Made by a program: the position numbers and the translations under genes
Assembly (NCBI GenBank): GCA_946558465.1
Contig: CAMNTM010000003.1
Coordinates: 62,001-126,000, forward strand
Direction of reading: 5' to 3'
Length of the DNA: 64,000 nt
Origin: an uncultured Lachnospiraceae bacterium
GTDB taxonomy: Bacteria; Bacillota; Clostridia; Lachnospirales; Lachnospiraceae
Part shown: piece by piece, positions 54,955-63,972 of the stretch
Layout: every line of letters starts with the position of its first letter
Numbering within the stretch: the stretch's first letter is position 1
Notes under the pieces: generated by a model
Database searches by the model: none
The model's input: the letters and a program-made list of their open reading frames with translations, nothing else
What the model was told of the DNA's origin: nothing

Positions 54955-56331
54955 TTATTTCCTCCATATTCTGAAATCCCTGAAGCGAAAACCATTCACT
55001 TCACATGTTTCCTTCGTCTCTATGCCGTACTTCATATTTTTCCTCTGTCCGTAAAGACGTATATAGATGACCTTTACGAAATCCTCCGAGGCTTTTATAG
55101 GAAGCTCTGATGCCTGCATCTCCTGCCTGTCTCCAAGCGCTTCCTCCACATAGGCCCCTATCCTCTCAGGACTCAGTACACGCGCCATCTTCTCCATCAT
55201 CCGCCTGAGCTTGCCTTCTCTTAATTCCATATCCGGTTCGCTTTCCTCCACCCGCTGCGGCGTGAATTCCTTCCGCCCCTCAGTTGGCGCATAGAAAGAA
55301 TTCTCATCCAGAAAACTACAGCTGTAGAGGCGAATCAGATTCTCTAAAAATTCCACCTCATAGATGCCGCCCAAATCCATCTGCTCCCGGTTCACCGTTT
55401 CATTTAAGCCTAGCAGAAGTTCCTTTAACTGACCCCGTACATCTTCATTTCCCGCCAGCAGGAACTTGGCCCGGTTCATAGCCGCCCGCTGATACTGTGT
55501 ATTCTTCTGGTTAATCTCAATTAAAATATCGTCCATATTCCGAAAAGCGTCAATTACCTCATGGAGATATTTGTACACCTGCTCTCTTGCCTGTTCCAGC
55601 GATATCTCCTGAATCCCGGCCAGCTCTTTTGCAGTATCCTCAATATAATGAAAGCTCCGGCTCTTGCTTTCCAGTCTCTCAATAATCTCCGGCCGGAACT
55701 TGGATACATTGTCTGAGGTAAGAAGCCTGTGGTAGGCCTTATCTACGATATTCGTGATATAATCGTTAAACAGCGTATCCATAATTTCCGCTATCGTACT
55801 GTGCCTCGTCAAATCGTCAATATAATGCTTGATATTAGAATTCAGGTTTTTAAGTCCGGTAATCAGGTTGTCCGTATTCTCCAGTATCTGAAGCAGGACA
55901 ATTCCCGGATTATCTGTATTTCCCCTAACAAGACTGTATATTGTATAGATATATCCCTGATACTCAATCTGCTTTCCGTCCGCTATCTCCAGCAGCGTCT
56001 TCATAATCCGTACCGCGTATTCCTTAAAATTCACCCGCTGTACATAGCTCTTATCCGTCTCTATCTCAATCCAGCCATAACCCTCCAGCTTCCTCAGTAC
56101 CGCATTTGCCTTTCCTCTGCTGTCTGTCTCCGTAAATTCCTCGCCGGTTATCTCGGCAGATGCTGACTTATCAAAATAATACTGCAGCTCCTCCACTAGA
56201 ATGTCTCTCTCCACACCAAAAGAAAGCTGACTCTCCATAACAGAAAACAGCTTGCAGATACACTCCCAATATACGATTTTATTAGGCGATGACAGGGGAT
56301 TAAAAAAATTATCCGGTATAATATGGAACAT
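54955..56331 (-). CDS. jetA: Wadjet kleisin-like subunit JetA
   Basis: 458 aa, MukF-like: an N-terminal winged helix (YWECICKLFSVMESQLSFG), a long helical middle (about 120-330) that binds the ATPase neck, and a C-terminal binding domain. The sequence looks closer to the DUF5716-type JetA than to the DUF3375 type of subtype I, so the system may be subtype II or III; this was judged by eye. AAGGAGG lies 5 nt before the ATG. The gene begins 27 bp after the GTPase-NYN gene. Confidence 0.85.
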   Translation of the reverse strand: MFHIIPDNFFNPLSSPNKIVYWECICKLFSVMESQLSFGVERDILVEELQYYFDKSASAEITGEEFTETDSRGKANAVLRKLEGYGWIEIETDKSYVQRVNFKEYAVRIMKTLLEIADGKQIEYQGYIYTIYSLVRGNTDNPGIVLLQILENTDNLITGLKNLNSNIKHYIDDLTRHSTIAEIMDTLFNDYITNIVDKAYHRLLTSDNVSKFRPEIIERLESKSRSFHYIEDTAKELAGIQEISLEQAREQVYKYLHEVIDAFRNMDDILIEINQKNTQYQRAAMNRAKFLLAGNEDVRGQLKELLLGLNETVNREQMDLGGIYEVEFLENLIRLYSCSFLDENSFYAPTEGRKEFTPQRVEESEPDMELREGKLRRMMEKMARVLSPERIGAYVEEALGDRQEMQASELPIKASEDFVKVIYIRLYGQRKNMKYGIETKETCEVNGFRFRDFRIWRK

Positions 56332-56358
56332 ATCTGCCTCCTTTCTTATGGTTCTTTC

Positions 56359-59217
56359 CTACAGCTCTTTCCTGCCGAGTCTTACTTCCTCCATCTCGTC
56401 TGCCAGCCCTTTATCCATATAATCAAAAAGATAGTTTTTTCCGCTTTCCCGTCTCTTCCTGGCCTCTTCCTCTATCTCACGCCTGACGAGAGATACCTCC
56501 TCCCGGAACTCTCTTGCAGAAATCAGTGTCCCGCCCTGTCCCAGTGTCACTACCTGTTCTACTCCGTCTGAGGTTACTACCGTCACATGATATTTATGCC
56601 CTATCTCATGAACCACCTTTTCAATATACTGGTCGGCGGTCTCCGCCTCTTTTGTATACACAACGTGAATATTATGATATCTCTGAATTTCCAGCGCGTA
56701 TCCCTCCACCTTGTAGGCGTCGAACACCAGGATAACCGTACATTTTCGAAATCCCTGATAATTGCAGAGGATATCCATAAGTCTGCCTCTGGCGGCTTCT
56801 ATATTGACTCCGGCAAGCTCCTTTAACTCCTCCCAGGCAAAAATTACGTTATACCCGTCCACCAGCAGATATTCCCGAAGCTTCTCTTCCCTTTTCGAAT
56901 GCTTTTTATGCCCGCTGCTTACAACTGTCCGGTTAGCGCCCCCAGTTTTACGCTCTACCTTTCCATAGGTACGGATAAAAATCTCCTCCAGCTCTTTTTC
57001 TTCTTTGGGATTCCATTCAGTCTGTACTTGATTTCCCTTTCCGGAAATGCCCGGCGTATCCGTCCGATTCTTCCGAGAGGTATTTGCTGATATTGACACC
57101 TGTTTCTCTGCTTCCTTTTGTTTCTTTGCCGCCTCTTTTTCTGCCTGTATTCGTTTCTTTAACTGGCTTTCTATATGCATATATTCGGGCACCTTGTCCC
57201 ACTCCACATAAAATCCAGCTCCGTGTGAGCAAAAGACAGAGCCCGGCGGATTCTCCAAATCGCCTCTTGCATCGTACCCGATATTTTCTATAATCTCCTC
57301 TGCATTGTGACAGGGGGCATAACCCCGGAAGCTGCAGGAAAGTCTTCCCCGGCCCTTTGTATATCCGGTTACCGCCATCTGATAATCCCGCATTCCGGCA
57401 ACCGGCGCGCTTCCATTTAATATGGACATCTCCCCTTTCGTCACGGGAGAATCAAATTCCCCATTCATTCTCTGAATATCTGTGATGGCCCGGCCTATCA
57501 TCTCAGACGGAACCTCCAGCTGAAAGCTGTAGTAAGGCTCCAGCAAAACAGACTCCGCCTGCATAAGCCCCTGGCGCACAGCGCGGTAAGTAGCCTGCCG
57601 GAAATCTCCTCCTTCGGTATGCTTCAGATGCGCGCGTCCTGCCACAAGCGTAATCCTCATATCTGTTATGGCGGCCCCGGTAAGCACGCCCCGGTGCGTC
57701 TTTTCATACAAATGCGTCAGAACCAGCCGCTGCCAGTTCCGCTCCAGCATATCCTCACTGCATTCCGAATCGATAACCAGGCCGCTCCCCGGCTTACCCG
57801 GCTCCAGAATCAGATGCACCTCCGCATAGTGTCTGAGAGGCTCAAAATGTCCCACTCCCTCAGCCCTTTTGCGAATTGTCTCTTTATACACGATATTTCC
57901 CGTGCCGAAACCTACAGATACTTGAAACCGCTCTTCAATCAGACTTTTTAAAACCTGCGTCTGTATCTCGCCCATCAGCTGTACATAAATCTCACCCAGC
58001 TCCTCATTCCATGCCACCTTGAGCATCGGGTCCTCTTCCTCCAGCATACGAAGACTGCCAAGCATCTTATGCACATCGTACCCTTCCGGAAGCTGAACCT
58101 GATAACTCAGTACCGGCTCCAGCATCGGCGCTTCTGATTCTCTCTCGGCCCCAAGTCCTTCTCCCGGACGGGTAAAGCCAAGTCCTGTAACCGCACAGAC
58201 TGTTCCTTCCTCCGCCTCCTGCACCAGCTCATACTTTTCTCCCGAATAGATGCGGATTTGATTTACCTTTTCCTCCCAGAAATCTCCATTTCCCGAGCGT
58301 CCTTTCACCGTATCCTTCACTTTCAGAACGCCGCCCGTAATCTTCATATGCGTCAGACGGTTCCCCTGTGCGTCGCGGGATATCTTATAGACCTTTGCGC
58401 CAAAGGCACTCTCTTCTGAAGAGCTGTCCGCATCAGAAAGCCCGTCTGCCGCCAGCGGTCTGTCCGCCGCTGAAACCGCATAGTCTTCTATTCCCTCCAG
58501 AAGCTCCTCCACGCCCTGCAGCTTAAGTGCCGAGCCAAAATAGCACGGAAAAATTTTCCTGCTGCTTATCAGACGAATCCAGGTCTCTCTGGCAAGCGTA
58601 CCGCTTTCCAGATATTCCTCCAGTGCTTTCTCGTCACACATGGCGGCATTCTCCAGCGTATCGTCCGGCAGATTATCTTCGACCCTGTCCCGTCCGCTCT
58701 CCAGCCGGTTATCCCCGGCTCCAAAATCCACGCATCCCTCGTCAAGCTTTCCTTTAAGCTCTTCTAAAATCCTGCCTGCATCCGTTCCTTCCTGGTCCAT
58801 CTTATTGATGAAAAGGAATACAGGTATCTTATATTTTTTCAACAGGCTCCACAAGGTTCTGGTGTGCCCCTGCACGCTATCCGCCCCGTTAATCACCAAA
58901 ACCGCATAATCCAGCACCTGAAGCGTGCGCTCCATCTCCGCCGAAAAATCCACATGCCCCGGCGTGTCCAGAAGAGTCACCCGCAAAGCTCCCAAGTCAA
59001 AGACCGCCTGCTTGGAGAAGATGGTGATTCCTCTGCTTCTCTCTAACGCATAGGTATCTAAAAAGGCATCTCCGTGGTCCACCCGGCCCAGCTTTCTTAT
59101 ACTGCCGGATAAATATAAAATCCCTTCCGAGAGGGTAGTTTTGCCGGCGTCTACATGGGCCAGGAGACCGATGGTGATACGTTTTTTGCATGTATTTTCT
59201 AATATGTCTGCCACCAA
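56359..59217 (-). CDS. EF-G/TetM-like translational GTPase fused to a Rae1-like NYN ribonuclease
   Basis: 952 aa from a GTG start with AAAGGGG upstream. G domain: AHVDAGKTTLSEG (G1), RGITIF (G2), DTPGHVDF (G3), NKMD (G4), followed by EF-G domains II to V as in ribosomal-protection proteins. After a basic linker (about 690-780) comes an NYN/PIN-like domain: LLVDGYNVIFAW (Asp787), LVFDAYKVEGY (Asp833), TKEAETADQYIE and VTSDGVEQ (Asp884), which closely follows B. subtilis Rae1/YacP, an A-site mRNA endonuclease. It should act on ribosomes and cut mRNA in the A site. Tetracycline resistance is possible but not shown. Probably shares a transcript with jetA. Confidence 0.88.
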   Translation of the reverse strand: MVADILENTCKKRITIGLLAHVDAGKTTLSEGILYLSGSIRKLGRVDHGDAFLDTYALERSRGITIFSKQAVFDLGALRVTLLDTPGHVDFSAEMERTLQVLDYAVLVINGADSVQGHTRTLWSLLKKYKIPVFLFINKMDQEGTDAGRILEELKGKLDEGCVDFGAGDNRLESGRDRVEDNLPDDTLENAAMCDEKALEEYLESGTLARETWIRLISSRKIFPCYFGSALKLQGVEELLEGIEDYAVSAADRPLAADGLSDADSSSEESAFGAKVYKISRDAQGNRLTHMKITGGVLKVKDTVKGRSGNGDFWEEKVNQIRIYSGEKYELVQEAEEGTVCAVTGLGFTRPGEGLGAERESEAPMLEPVLSYQVQLPEGYDVHKMLGSLRMLEEEDPMLKVAWNEELGEIYVQLMGEIQTQVLKSLIEERFQVSVGFGTGNIVYKETIRKRAEGVGHFEPLRHYAEVHLILEPGKPGSGLVIDSECSEDMLERNWQRLVLTHLYEKTHRGVLTGAAITDMRITLVAGRAHLKHTEGGDFRQATYRAVRQGLMQAESVLLEPYYSFQLEVPSEMIGRAITDIQRMNGEFDSPVTKGEMSILNGSAPVAGMRDYQMAVTGYTKGRGRLSCSFRGYAPCHNAEEIIENIGYDARGDLENPPGSVFCSHGAGFYVEWDKVPEYMHIESQLKKRIQAEKEAAKKQKEAEKQVSISANTSRKNRTDTPGISGKGNQVQTEWNPKEEKELEEIFIRTYGKVERKTGGANRTVVSSGHKKHSKREEKLREYLLVDGYNVIFAWEELKELAGVNIEAARGRLMDILCNYQGFRKCTVILVFDAYKVEGYALEIQRYHNIHVVYTKEAETADQYIEKVVHEIGHKYHVTVVTSDGVEQVVTLGQGGTLISAREFREEVSLVRREIEEEARKRRESGKNYLFDYMDKGLADEMEEVRLGRKEL

Positions 59218-59291
59218 AAATGCCCCTTTCTGTTATTCATCATAATACATTCATTATCATAACACAGAAAGAGTCATTAGTCGATAAGCAG

Positions 59292-59337
59292 ACGCAGCAG
59301 AGACCGCCACTTATCAAAGCGACAATTTCTGCTGCGT
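59292..59337 (-). terminator. Hairpin at the 3' end of the VapD-like gene
   Basis: ACGCAGCAGA (59292-59301) and TCTGCTGCGT (59328-59337) are perfect 10-bp arms around a 26-base loop. It abuts the stop codon at 59338. There is no strong T tract; may terminate or stabilise the toxin-like mRNA. Confidence 0.5.
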
Positions 59338-59673
59338 TTATAACATATCCGGTTCTGGTACTGCCTCATCAAATAACTGCATCAGGTCATGGTTGGCACC
59401 TACATTAGTAACTTCAAAATGATTCAGGCACAAGGCAAGCCATTCCATTTCGCTGCTCATCTCCCTAATCAGGTCAAAAATCTCTAAATCCGTAGTCTTA
59501 TATTTGGAATGATATCCGGAATGCTGCTCATGTGAAAAATTCCGTTTTAGCAGAAAATCCCGTATCTTTCCGTAAGCGCCATTGGGATTCGTTTCTGAAT
59601 AGTATTCTTTCAAATCTTTCACCCGAAGGTCAAAATATAATGCCTTTAAATGCTTTGCCTCTCTCCTTGACAT
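59338..59673 (-). CDS. VapD-like (Cas2-like fold) ribonuclease candidate
   Basis: 111 aa. ALYFDLRVKDLKEYYSE opens like VapD/Cas2-type ferredoxin folds, with YGKIRDFLLKRNFSHEQHSG and a late helix EMEWLALCLNHFEVTN. VapD proteins are small RNases acting as toxins in some bacteria. The ATG overlaps the upstream gene stop as TAATG. Followed by a hairpin and then the GTPase-NYN gene on the same strand. Confidence 0.7.
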   Translation of the reverse strand: MSRREAKHLKALYFDLRVKDLKEYYSETNPNGAYGKIRDFLLKRNFSHEQHSGYHSKYKTTDLEIFDLIREMSSEMEWLALCLNHFEVTNVGANHDLMQLFDEAVPEPDML

Positions 59674-60008
59674 TATGCCACACTCAATTTCTTTGTATAA
59701 TGGTACAAGACATCTTCCACCGTAAAATCATCCTCGGTTTCCCCGTCATCACTATTGTACCATATCCATTTGGTCACATAATCCATAAACCATGCCTTTT
59801 CCTTCAAGGATGTAATGATACATCCAAACGCACCATAGTCTTTTGGATTTCCATTTCCTACAAAGCACAACGTCCCATCAGATTCCTCCGTCTTATTCAG
59901 CCTATATCTGTCAAATGCCTGTTCCAATGCCTGATAAATGCTTTCCACCTGGTACTTTCGGTCAGCAGCAATTTTCTTTTCATCCATTTTTATCTCTAAT
60001 TTCAGCAT
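59673..60008 (-). CDS. Small acidic partner of the VapD-like gene (antitoxin candidate)
   Basis: 111 aa, acidic: YQVESIYQALEQAFDRYR, then DGTLCFVGNGNPKDYGAFGC and the tail WIWYNSDDGETEDDFTVEDV. No DNA-binding motif is clear. Its stop overlaps the next start (TAATG). The order, antitoxin-like first and toxin-like second, and the translational coupling are typical of toxin-antitoxin pairs. Could instead be an unrelated accessory protein. Confidence 0.5.
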   Translation of the reverse strand: MLKLEIKMDEKKIAADRKYQVESIYQALEQAFDRYRLNKTEESDGTLCFVGNGNPKDYGAFGCIITSLKEKAWFMDYVTKWIWYNSDDGETEDDFTVEDVLYHYTKKLSVA

Positions 60009-60157
60009 ATCTGCCTCCCTTTATTTCTAACAGCCATGCACATCTCTTTCCTGTATCATTATTATAGCTGACTTTTCCTGAAAAATCTACTCTGTTTTTA
60101 ATGTCCCATCATTTCACGCACCACCCGGTCTGCCATTTTCACAGCGCCGGCAAGCAC

Positions 60158-60321
60158 TAGCGTAGTGTCTCATTCACACTTCGCCAAATAACTTGCCTGA
60201 ATTTCCATCTGCTGCGTTAACTTCACTCAACGATGCCACCGCATCGCCTCGTTCAGCTGCCTTGCAGACTGAAAATTCACTCTGCGTTATTCGGCTGAAA
60301 GTGAACGAGACACTACACTAG
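60158..60321. repeat. Long inverted repeat, MITE-like or large RNA hairpin
   Basis: The left end begins CTAGCGTAGTGTCTCATTCA; the right end, read in reverse complement, begins CTAGTGTAGTGTCTCGTTCA (18 of 20 match). The arms continue with further matched blocks (AATAAC, GAATTT, TCTGC) to a centre CGATGC-CACC-GCATCG, so the whole 164 bp is one imperfect palindrome. No transposase frame inside. The GC content is higher than the flanks. Confidence 0.7.
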
Positions 60322-60613
60322 CATGTTAAAAATCAGTTTCCCGACATAACTCCATACTATTGTGACTGCTGCTGTGTCCGGAGCGACCTCGGACAGAGAT
60401 GCCACAAAACATAGAGAGAACACTCCTTTGCCAGGAATAGCTATGTATTGATTATAAATCCTGACTCTTTACAGAAAGACAAAAATGCAACCAAGCACTT
60501 TGTACTACATTTCCTCATATTTTTCTTGCATTCTGCCTCATAAAATTCCCCCTTCTTCTATGGTAAAATGTCCACAGATATTTCAAGATTACAGGAGGAA
60601 ATAAAGAACTACT
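60322..60613. other. Leader region of the alpha-galactosidase gene
   Basis: Holds TGTCCG/CGGACA (60375-60394) as a small hairpin, the extended -10 TGGTAAAAT (60561-60569) without a good -35, and AGGAGG at 60593-60598. The ribosome site is 15 nt from the ATG, longer than usual. The other gap, 60009-60157, shows nothing. Confidence 0.45.
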
Positions 60614-62800
60614 ATGGGAATCATTTATCATGAGAAGCACAAGACAATCACATTACACACGAAGAATTCTTCTTATCAGATGAAGATTGGAAATCTTGAT
60701 TACCTGCTCCATCTTTACTATGGTCCGTCTATCTGCGACGCGGACATGTCTTATCAGATTATGCAGTACGACAGGGGATTTTCCGGAAACCCGTATGAAT
60801 CCCGGAACTCCAGAACATTTTCGCTGGATGCGCAGCCCCAGGAATTCAGCACGCAGCAGCAGGGCGATTTCCGCACCTCTTCCATTGAGGTGGTAAATGC
60901 AGACGGGAGCTACTCCTTTCACGGAAAAGTATCTGACTACAAAATTACAAAAGGCAAATACAAACTCGACACGCTTCCCTGCGTATTTGCCAATGCAGAC
61001 GATACGGCAGACTCGTTGGAAATCACCTTGTCGGACACCGTAAGCAAGGTGGATGTAGTCCTTTTATACAGTGTATATGAAGAAGCTGATATTATCACCC
61101 GGGCCGCCAAAGTGAAAAATAACGGCTCTGAGTCTATTCACCTGAAAAAAATCATGTCCGTCTGTCTGGATTTTCTGAACGGCTCGGATATGGATATTTT
61201 AAGCCTTCCCGGACGTTATGGCCAGGAGAGACAGGTGGAGCGGCAGCACATGACGCACCATATCCACACCATTGGCAGCGTCCGCGGCTCCTCCAGCCAC
61301 CAGCAGAATCCTTTCGTTGTGTTATGTGACAAAGACACAGACGAAGATTTTGGGAAATGCTACGGCTTCTCGCTTATGTACAGCGGCAACTTTCTGGCGG
61401 AAGCAGAGCTCGACCAGTACGACCAGCTCCGGCTTGTCATGGGAATCCATCCGAAACAGTTTGTGTATGAGGTAAAGCCTTCCGAAACCTTCGAGGGACC
61501 GGAGGTGGTTATGGCATTTTCTGAGCATGGGTTTACCGGGCTTACTCATTTATACCATAATTTTTACCGGACAAACCTCTGTAAAAGCAAATATGTAAGC
61601 CAGATACAGCGTCCCGTCTTAATCAACAGCTGGGAAGCCGCTTTCATGGATTTTGACGATGTAAAGCTGGTGGAGATTGCCAAAGCCGCCAAAAATATGG
61701 GGGTCGACCTCCTTGTTATGGACGACGGCTGGTTCGGAAAACGAGACGATGATAACAGCGGACTTGGCGACTGGGTGGTAAATGAAGATAAAATCAAGTG
61801 CGGCCTTCATAAACTGGTAGAGCAGATTAATCAGCTTGGCATGAAATTCGGTATCTGGTTTGAGCCTGAGATGGTATCCGAGGACAGCGACTTGTACCGC
61901 GCCCATCCGGAATGGGCTATGCAGATTCCCGGACGGCACGCAGTCAGAAGCCGGAATCAGATTGCCCTCGACATGAGCCGCAAGGACGTTCAGGACTACC
62001 TGATTAGAAGCGTAAACTCTATTTTAGACGATGCGGATATCTTCTATGTAAAATGGGATATCAACCGCTCCCTCGCCGACATCTGGTCCAATGAGCTTCC
62101 TGCCAAAAAACAGGGAGAGGTATACCACCGTTACATTCTGGGGCTTTACCGGGTAATGGACAATATCATCAAGACACACCCGGATATTTTATTTGAGGGC
62201 TGCTCCGGCGGCGGCGGGCGCTATGACCCGGCTATGCTGCACTACTATCCTCAATACTGGGTAAGTGACAACAACCACCCCATTGACAGGTTAAAGCTCC
62301 ACTACGGCACCTCTTTCGTATACCCTGTCTCTACCATGGGCGCCCATATATCCGACAGCGGGAAATTCGTACCGCTGAAAACAAAAGCTGTCGTTGCCAT
62401 GTGCGGCACCTTTGGATATGAATTGGATGCTACGCATCTTACGGATGAGGAGCAGGCTGTCTGCCGGGAGCAAAGTGATTTATTCCGAAAATATTATCCA
62501 ATTATATTCGAAGGAGACTACTACCGCTTAAGCAATCCGTTCGAACCGGGAAATATGACTGCATGGCAGCATGTGACAAAAGATAAAAAAGAATCTCTTC
62601 TGAGTGTCGTTGTGACAAACCTGACCTGTAACGGACCTCAGGAATATGTAAAGGCAAAAGGACTCAAACCCCAGACAATGTATGATGTGAATGACGGTGA
62701 ACTGACTCTTTCCGGAAATGCGCTGATGAACGCGGGACTTCCCATTCCGCGGGAGGTAGACGAGTATACGGCTTTTCAGTTTTATATGCGGGAAGTGTAA
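60614..62800 (+). CDS. GH36 alpha-galactosidase
   Basis: Hydrolyses alpha-1,6-galactosides such as melibiose and raffinose, retaining mechanism. 728 aa with an N-terminal beta-sandwich (about 1-325), the barrel with DLLVMDDGWFG and GIWFEPEMVSED, the nucleophile Asp482 in YVKWDINRS, the acid/base Asp552 in QYWVSDNNHP, and CSGGGGRYDP near 530. No signal peptide, so cytoplasmic. There is a TAA immediately upstream in frame, so this ATG is the start in spite of the distant AGGAGG. Encoded alone; no raffinose transporter is in the window. Confidence 0.95.
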   Translation: MGIIYHEKHKTITLHTKNSSYQMKIGNLDYLLHLYYGPSICDADMSYQIMQYDRGFSGNPYESRNSRTFSLDAQPQEFSTQQQGDFRTSSIEVVNADGSYSFHGKVSDYKITKGKYKLDTLPCVFANADDTADSLEITLSDTVSKVDVVLLYSVYEEADIITRAAKVKNNGSESIHLKKIMSVCLDFLNGSDMDILSLPGRYGQERQVERQHMTHHIHTIGSVRGSSSHQQNPFVVLCDKDTDEDFGKCYGFSLMYSGNFLAEAELDQYDQLRLVMGIHPKQFVYEVKPSETFEGPEVVMAFSEHGFTGLTHLYHNFYRTNLCKSKYVSQIQRPVLINSWEAAFMDFDDVKLVEIAKAAKNMGVDLLVMDDGWFGKRDDDNSGLGDWVVNEDKIKCGLHKLVEQINQLGMKFGIWFEPEMVSEDSDLYRAHPEWAMQIPGRHAVRSRNQIALDMSRKDVQDYLIRSVNSILDDADIFYVKWDINRSLADIWSNELPAKKQGEVYHRYILGLYRVMDNIIKTHPDILFEGCSGGGGRYDPAMLHYYPQYWVSDNNHPIDRLKLHYGTSFVYPVSTMGAHISDSGKFVPLKTKAVVAMCGTFGYELDATHLTDEEQAVCREQSDLFRKYYPIIFEGDYYRLSNPFEPGNMTAWQHVTKDKKESLLSVVVTNLTCNGPQEYVKAKGLKPQTMYDVNDGELTLSGNALMNAGLPIPREVDEYTAFQFYMREV

Positions 62801-62863
62801 GAGGGCCTAAGAAGGGGAAATACTGTAATAAAAAACACATCTTCTTTTCCTAAATTAAACGAA

Positions 62864-62901
62864 GAATCGCCAGTATCGGCATTTGCCGGAACTGGCGATT
62901 C
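62864..62901. terminator. Hairpin between alpha-galactosidase and oxidoreductase genes
   Basis: GAATCGCCAGT (62864-62874) and ACTGGCGATTC (62891-62901) are perfect 11-bp arms, with a smaller CGGC/GCCG inside the loop. Stands between convergent genes; no strong T tract. Confidence 0.65.
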
Positions 62902-62943
62902 ATAATCAGGGAGTTTCTTTACAGCCCCAACTATCTAATACTC

Positions 62944-63972
62944 CTAATATTTTACTTCCACCGGCATCCTGGTCTTAGCCGATTCCATAATCGCCAGTAT
63001 CGCCAGTACCGTATTCGCCGAATCCTTTAAGGTCACCGGGAATTCCTTCCCGGACAAGATGCAGTCTACAAAGCCGCTGATACTCTGGAATGCAAATCCA
63101 TGATGCTTCCCGAATATCTTATTCTGCACAAGTACATCCGGCACAATTACCTTTTCATCTGTATATTGCTGAATCATATTGTGATTGCTGGCATCAATAC
63201 TGATCATTCCCTTATCGCCCAGCACGTTAAATTTGATATCATTTACACACGGATTCGCATTCGGCGTAATCCAGCCATTTTCCATCTGCGCGATTCCACC
63301 GTTGCAGAATTCAATTGTGGTCAGGTATTCATCTACCGTATCTACTCCCTTGCCCTTCAGCACACCTTCCCGGCTTACGCTGTACACACGCTTTACCTCG
63401 TCATGGAAAAACCATCTCAATGTATCCAGGCTATGGCTTCCCAGAAACCACAGTATTGAAGACTTTGCTGCCCACGGAAGCATATCCGTAGCAACCCATT
63501 TCACATCGTTCAATCTCATATATGCACTATAAATATTTCCCAGATCACCTCTGTCTACTGCTTCATGTGCTGCGTTAAACGGCGGACTCCAGCGGTTATG
63601 CAGATCAACCATAGCTCTTACATGATTCTTTTCCACTGCATTTACAATGCGGTACACATCCTCTCTCGTCGTTGCCAGCGGCTTCTCAATCAGCATATTT
63701 TTCTTATGCTCTGCTGCTGCCTCGGCAATATCCGCGTGAGCAAAATCCGGTGTCACAATTGCAACTGTATCACAATCTGCCTTCCTGAACATCTCATTAT
63801 AATCATCGTACACTTCTTTGATCCCAAGCTTTGCTGCCATAGCTTCTGCTTTGGCACGATTCATATCACAGATTGCATTTACTTCTGCAAATGGATGCTC
63901 CCTATAAATCTCTGCATGGTTTTCCCCCCAGATTCCCGCACCCACGATTGCCATCTTAAGTTTTGAACTCAT
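62944..63972 (-). CDS. Gfo/Idh/MocA-family NAD(P)-dependent oxidoreductase
   Basis: 342 aa. N-terminal Rossmann fold with AIVGAGIWGENHAEIY and later EKPLATTRED (Lys at the usual catalytic position); the C-terminal alpha/beta domain holds DLHNRWSPPF and MENGWITPNANPC. The family oxidises or epimerises sugars, inositols or related substrates; which one cannot be told. AGGGGG precedes the ATG. It is the last gene of the window on this strand; its operon mates, if any, lie past the right edge. Confidence 0.9.
   Translation of the reverse strand: MSSKLKMAIVGAGIWGENHAEIYREHPFAEVNAICDMNRAKAEAMAAKLGIKEVYDDYNEMFRKADCDTVAIVTPDFAHADIAEAAAEHKKNMLIEKPLATTREDVYRIVNAVEKNHVRAMVDLHNRWSPPFNAAHEAVDRGDLGNIYSAYMRLNDVKWVATDMLPWAAKSSILWFLGSHSLDTLRWFFHDEVKRVYSVSREGVLKGKGVDTVDEYLTTIEFCNGGIAQMENGWITPNANPCVNDIKFNVLGDKGMISIDASNHNMIQQYTDEKVIVPDVLVQNKIFGKHHGFAFQSISGFVDCILSGKEFPVTLKDSANTVLAILAIMESAKTRMPVEVKY

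Noticed and set aside
56359..59217. A plain tetracycline resistance gene (tetM/tetW type)
   Set aside because: The GTPase part is of that superfamily, but the NYN domain and chromosomal setting with Wadjet make a resistance label unsupported; specific resistance loops cannot be judged by eye.
59338..59673. Cas2
   Set aside because: The fold may be related, but there is no cas1, no repeats, and the partner gene and sequence fit VapD better.
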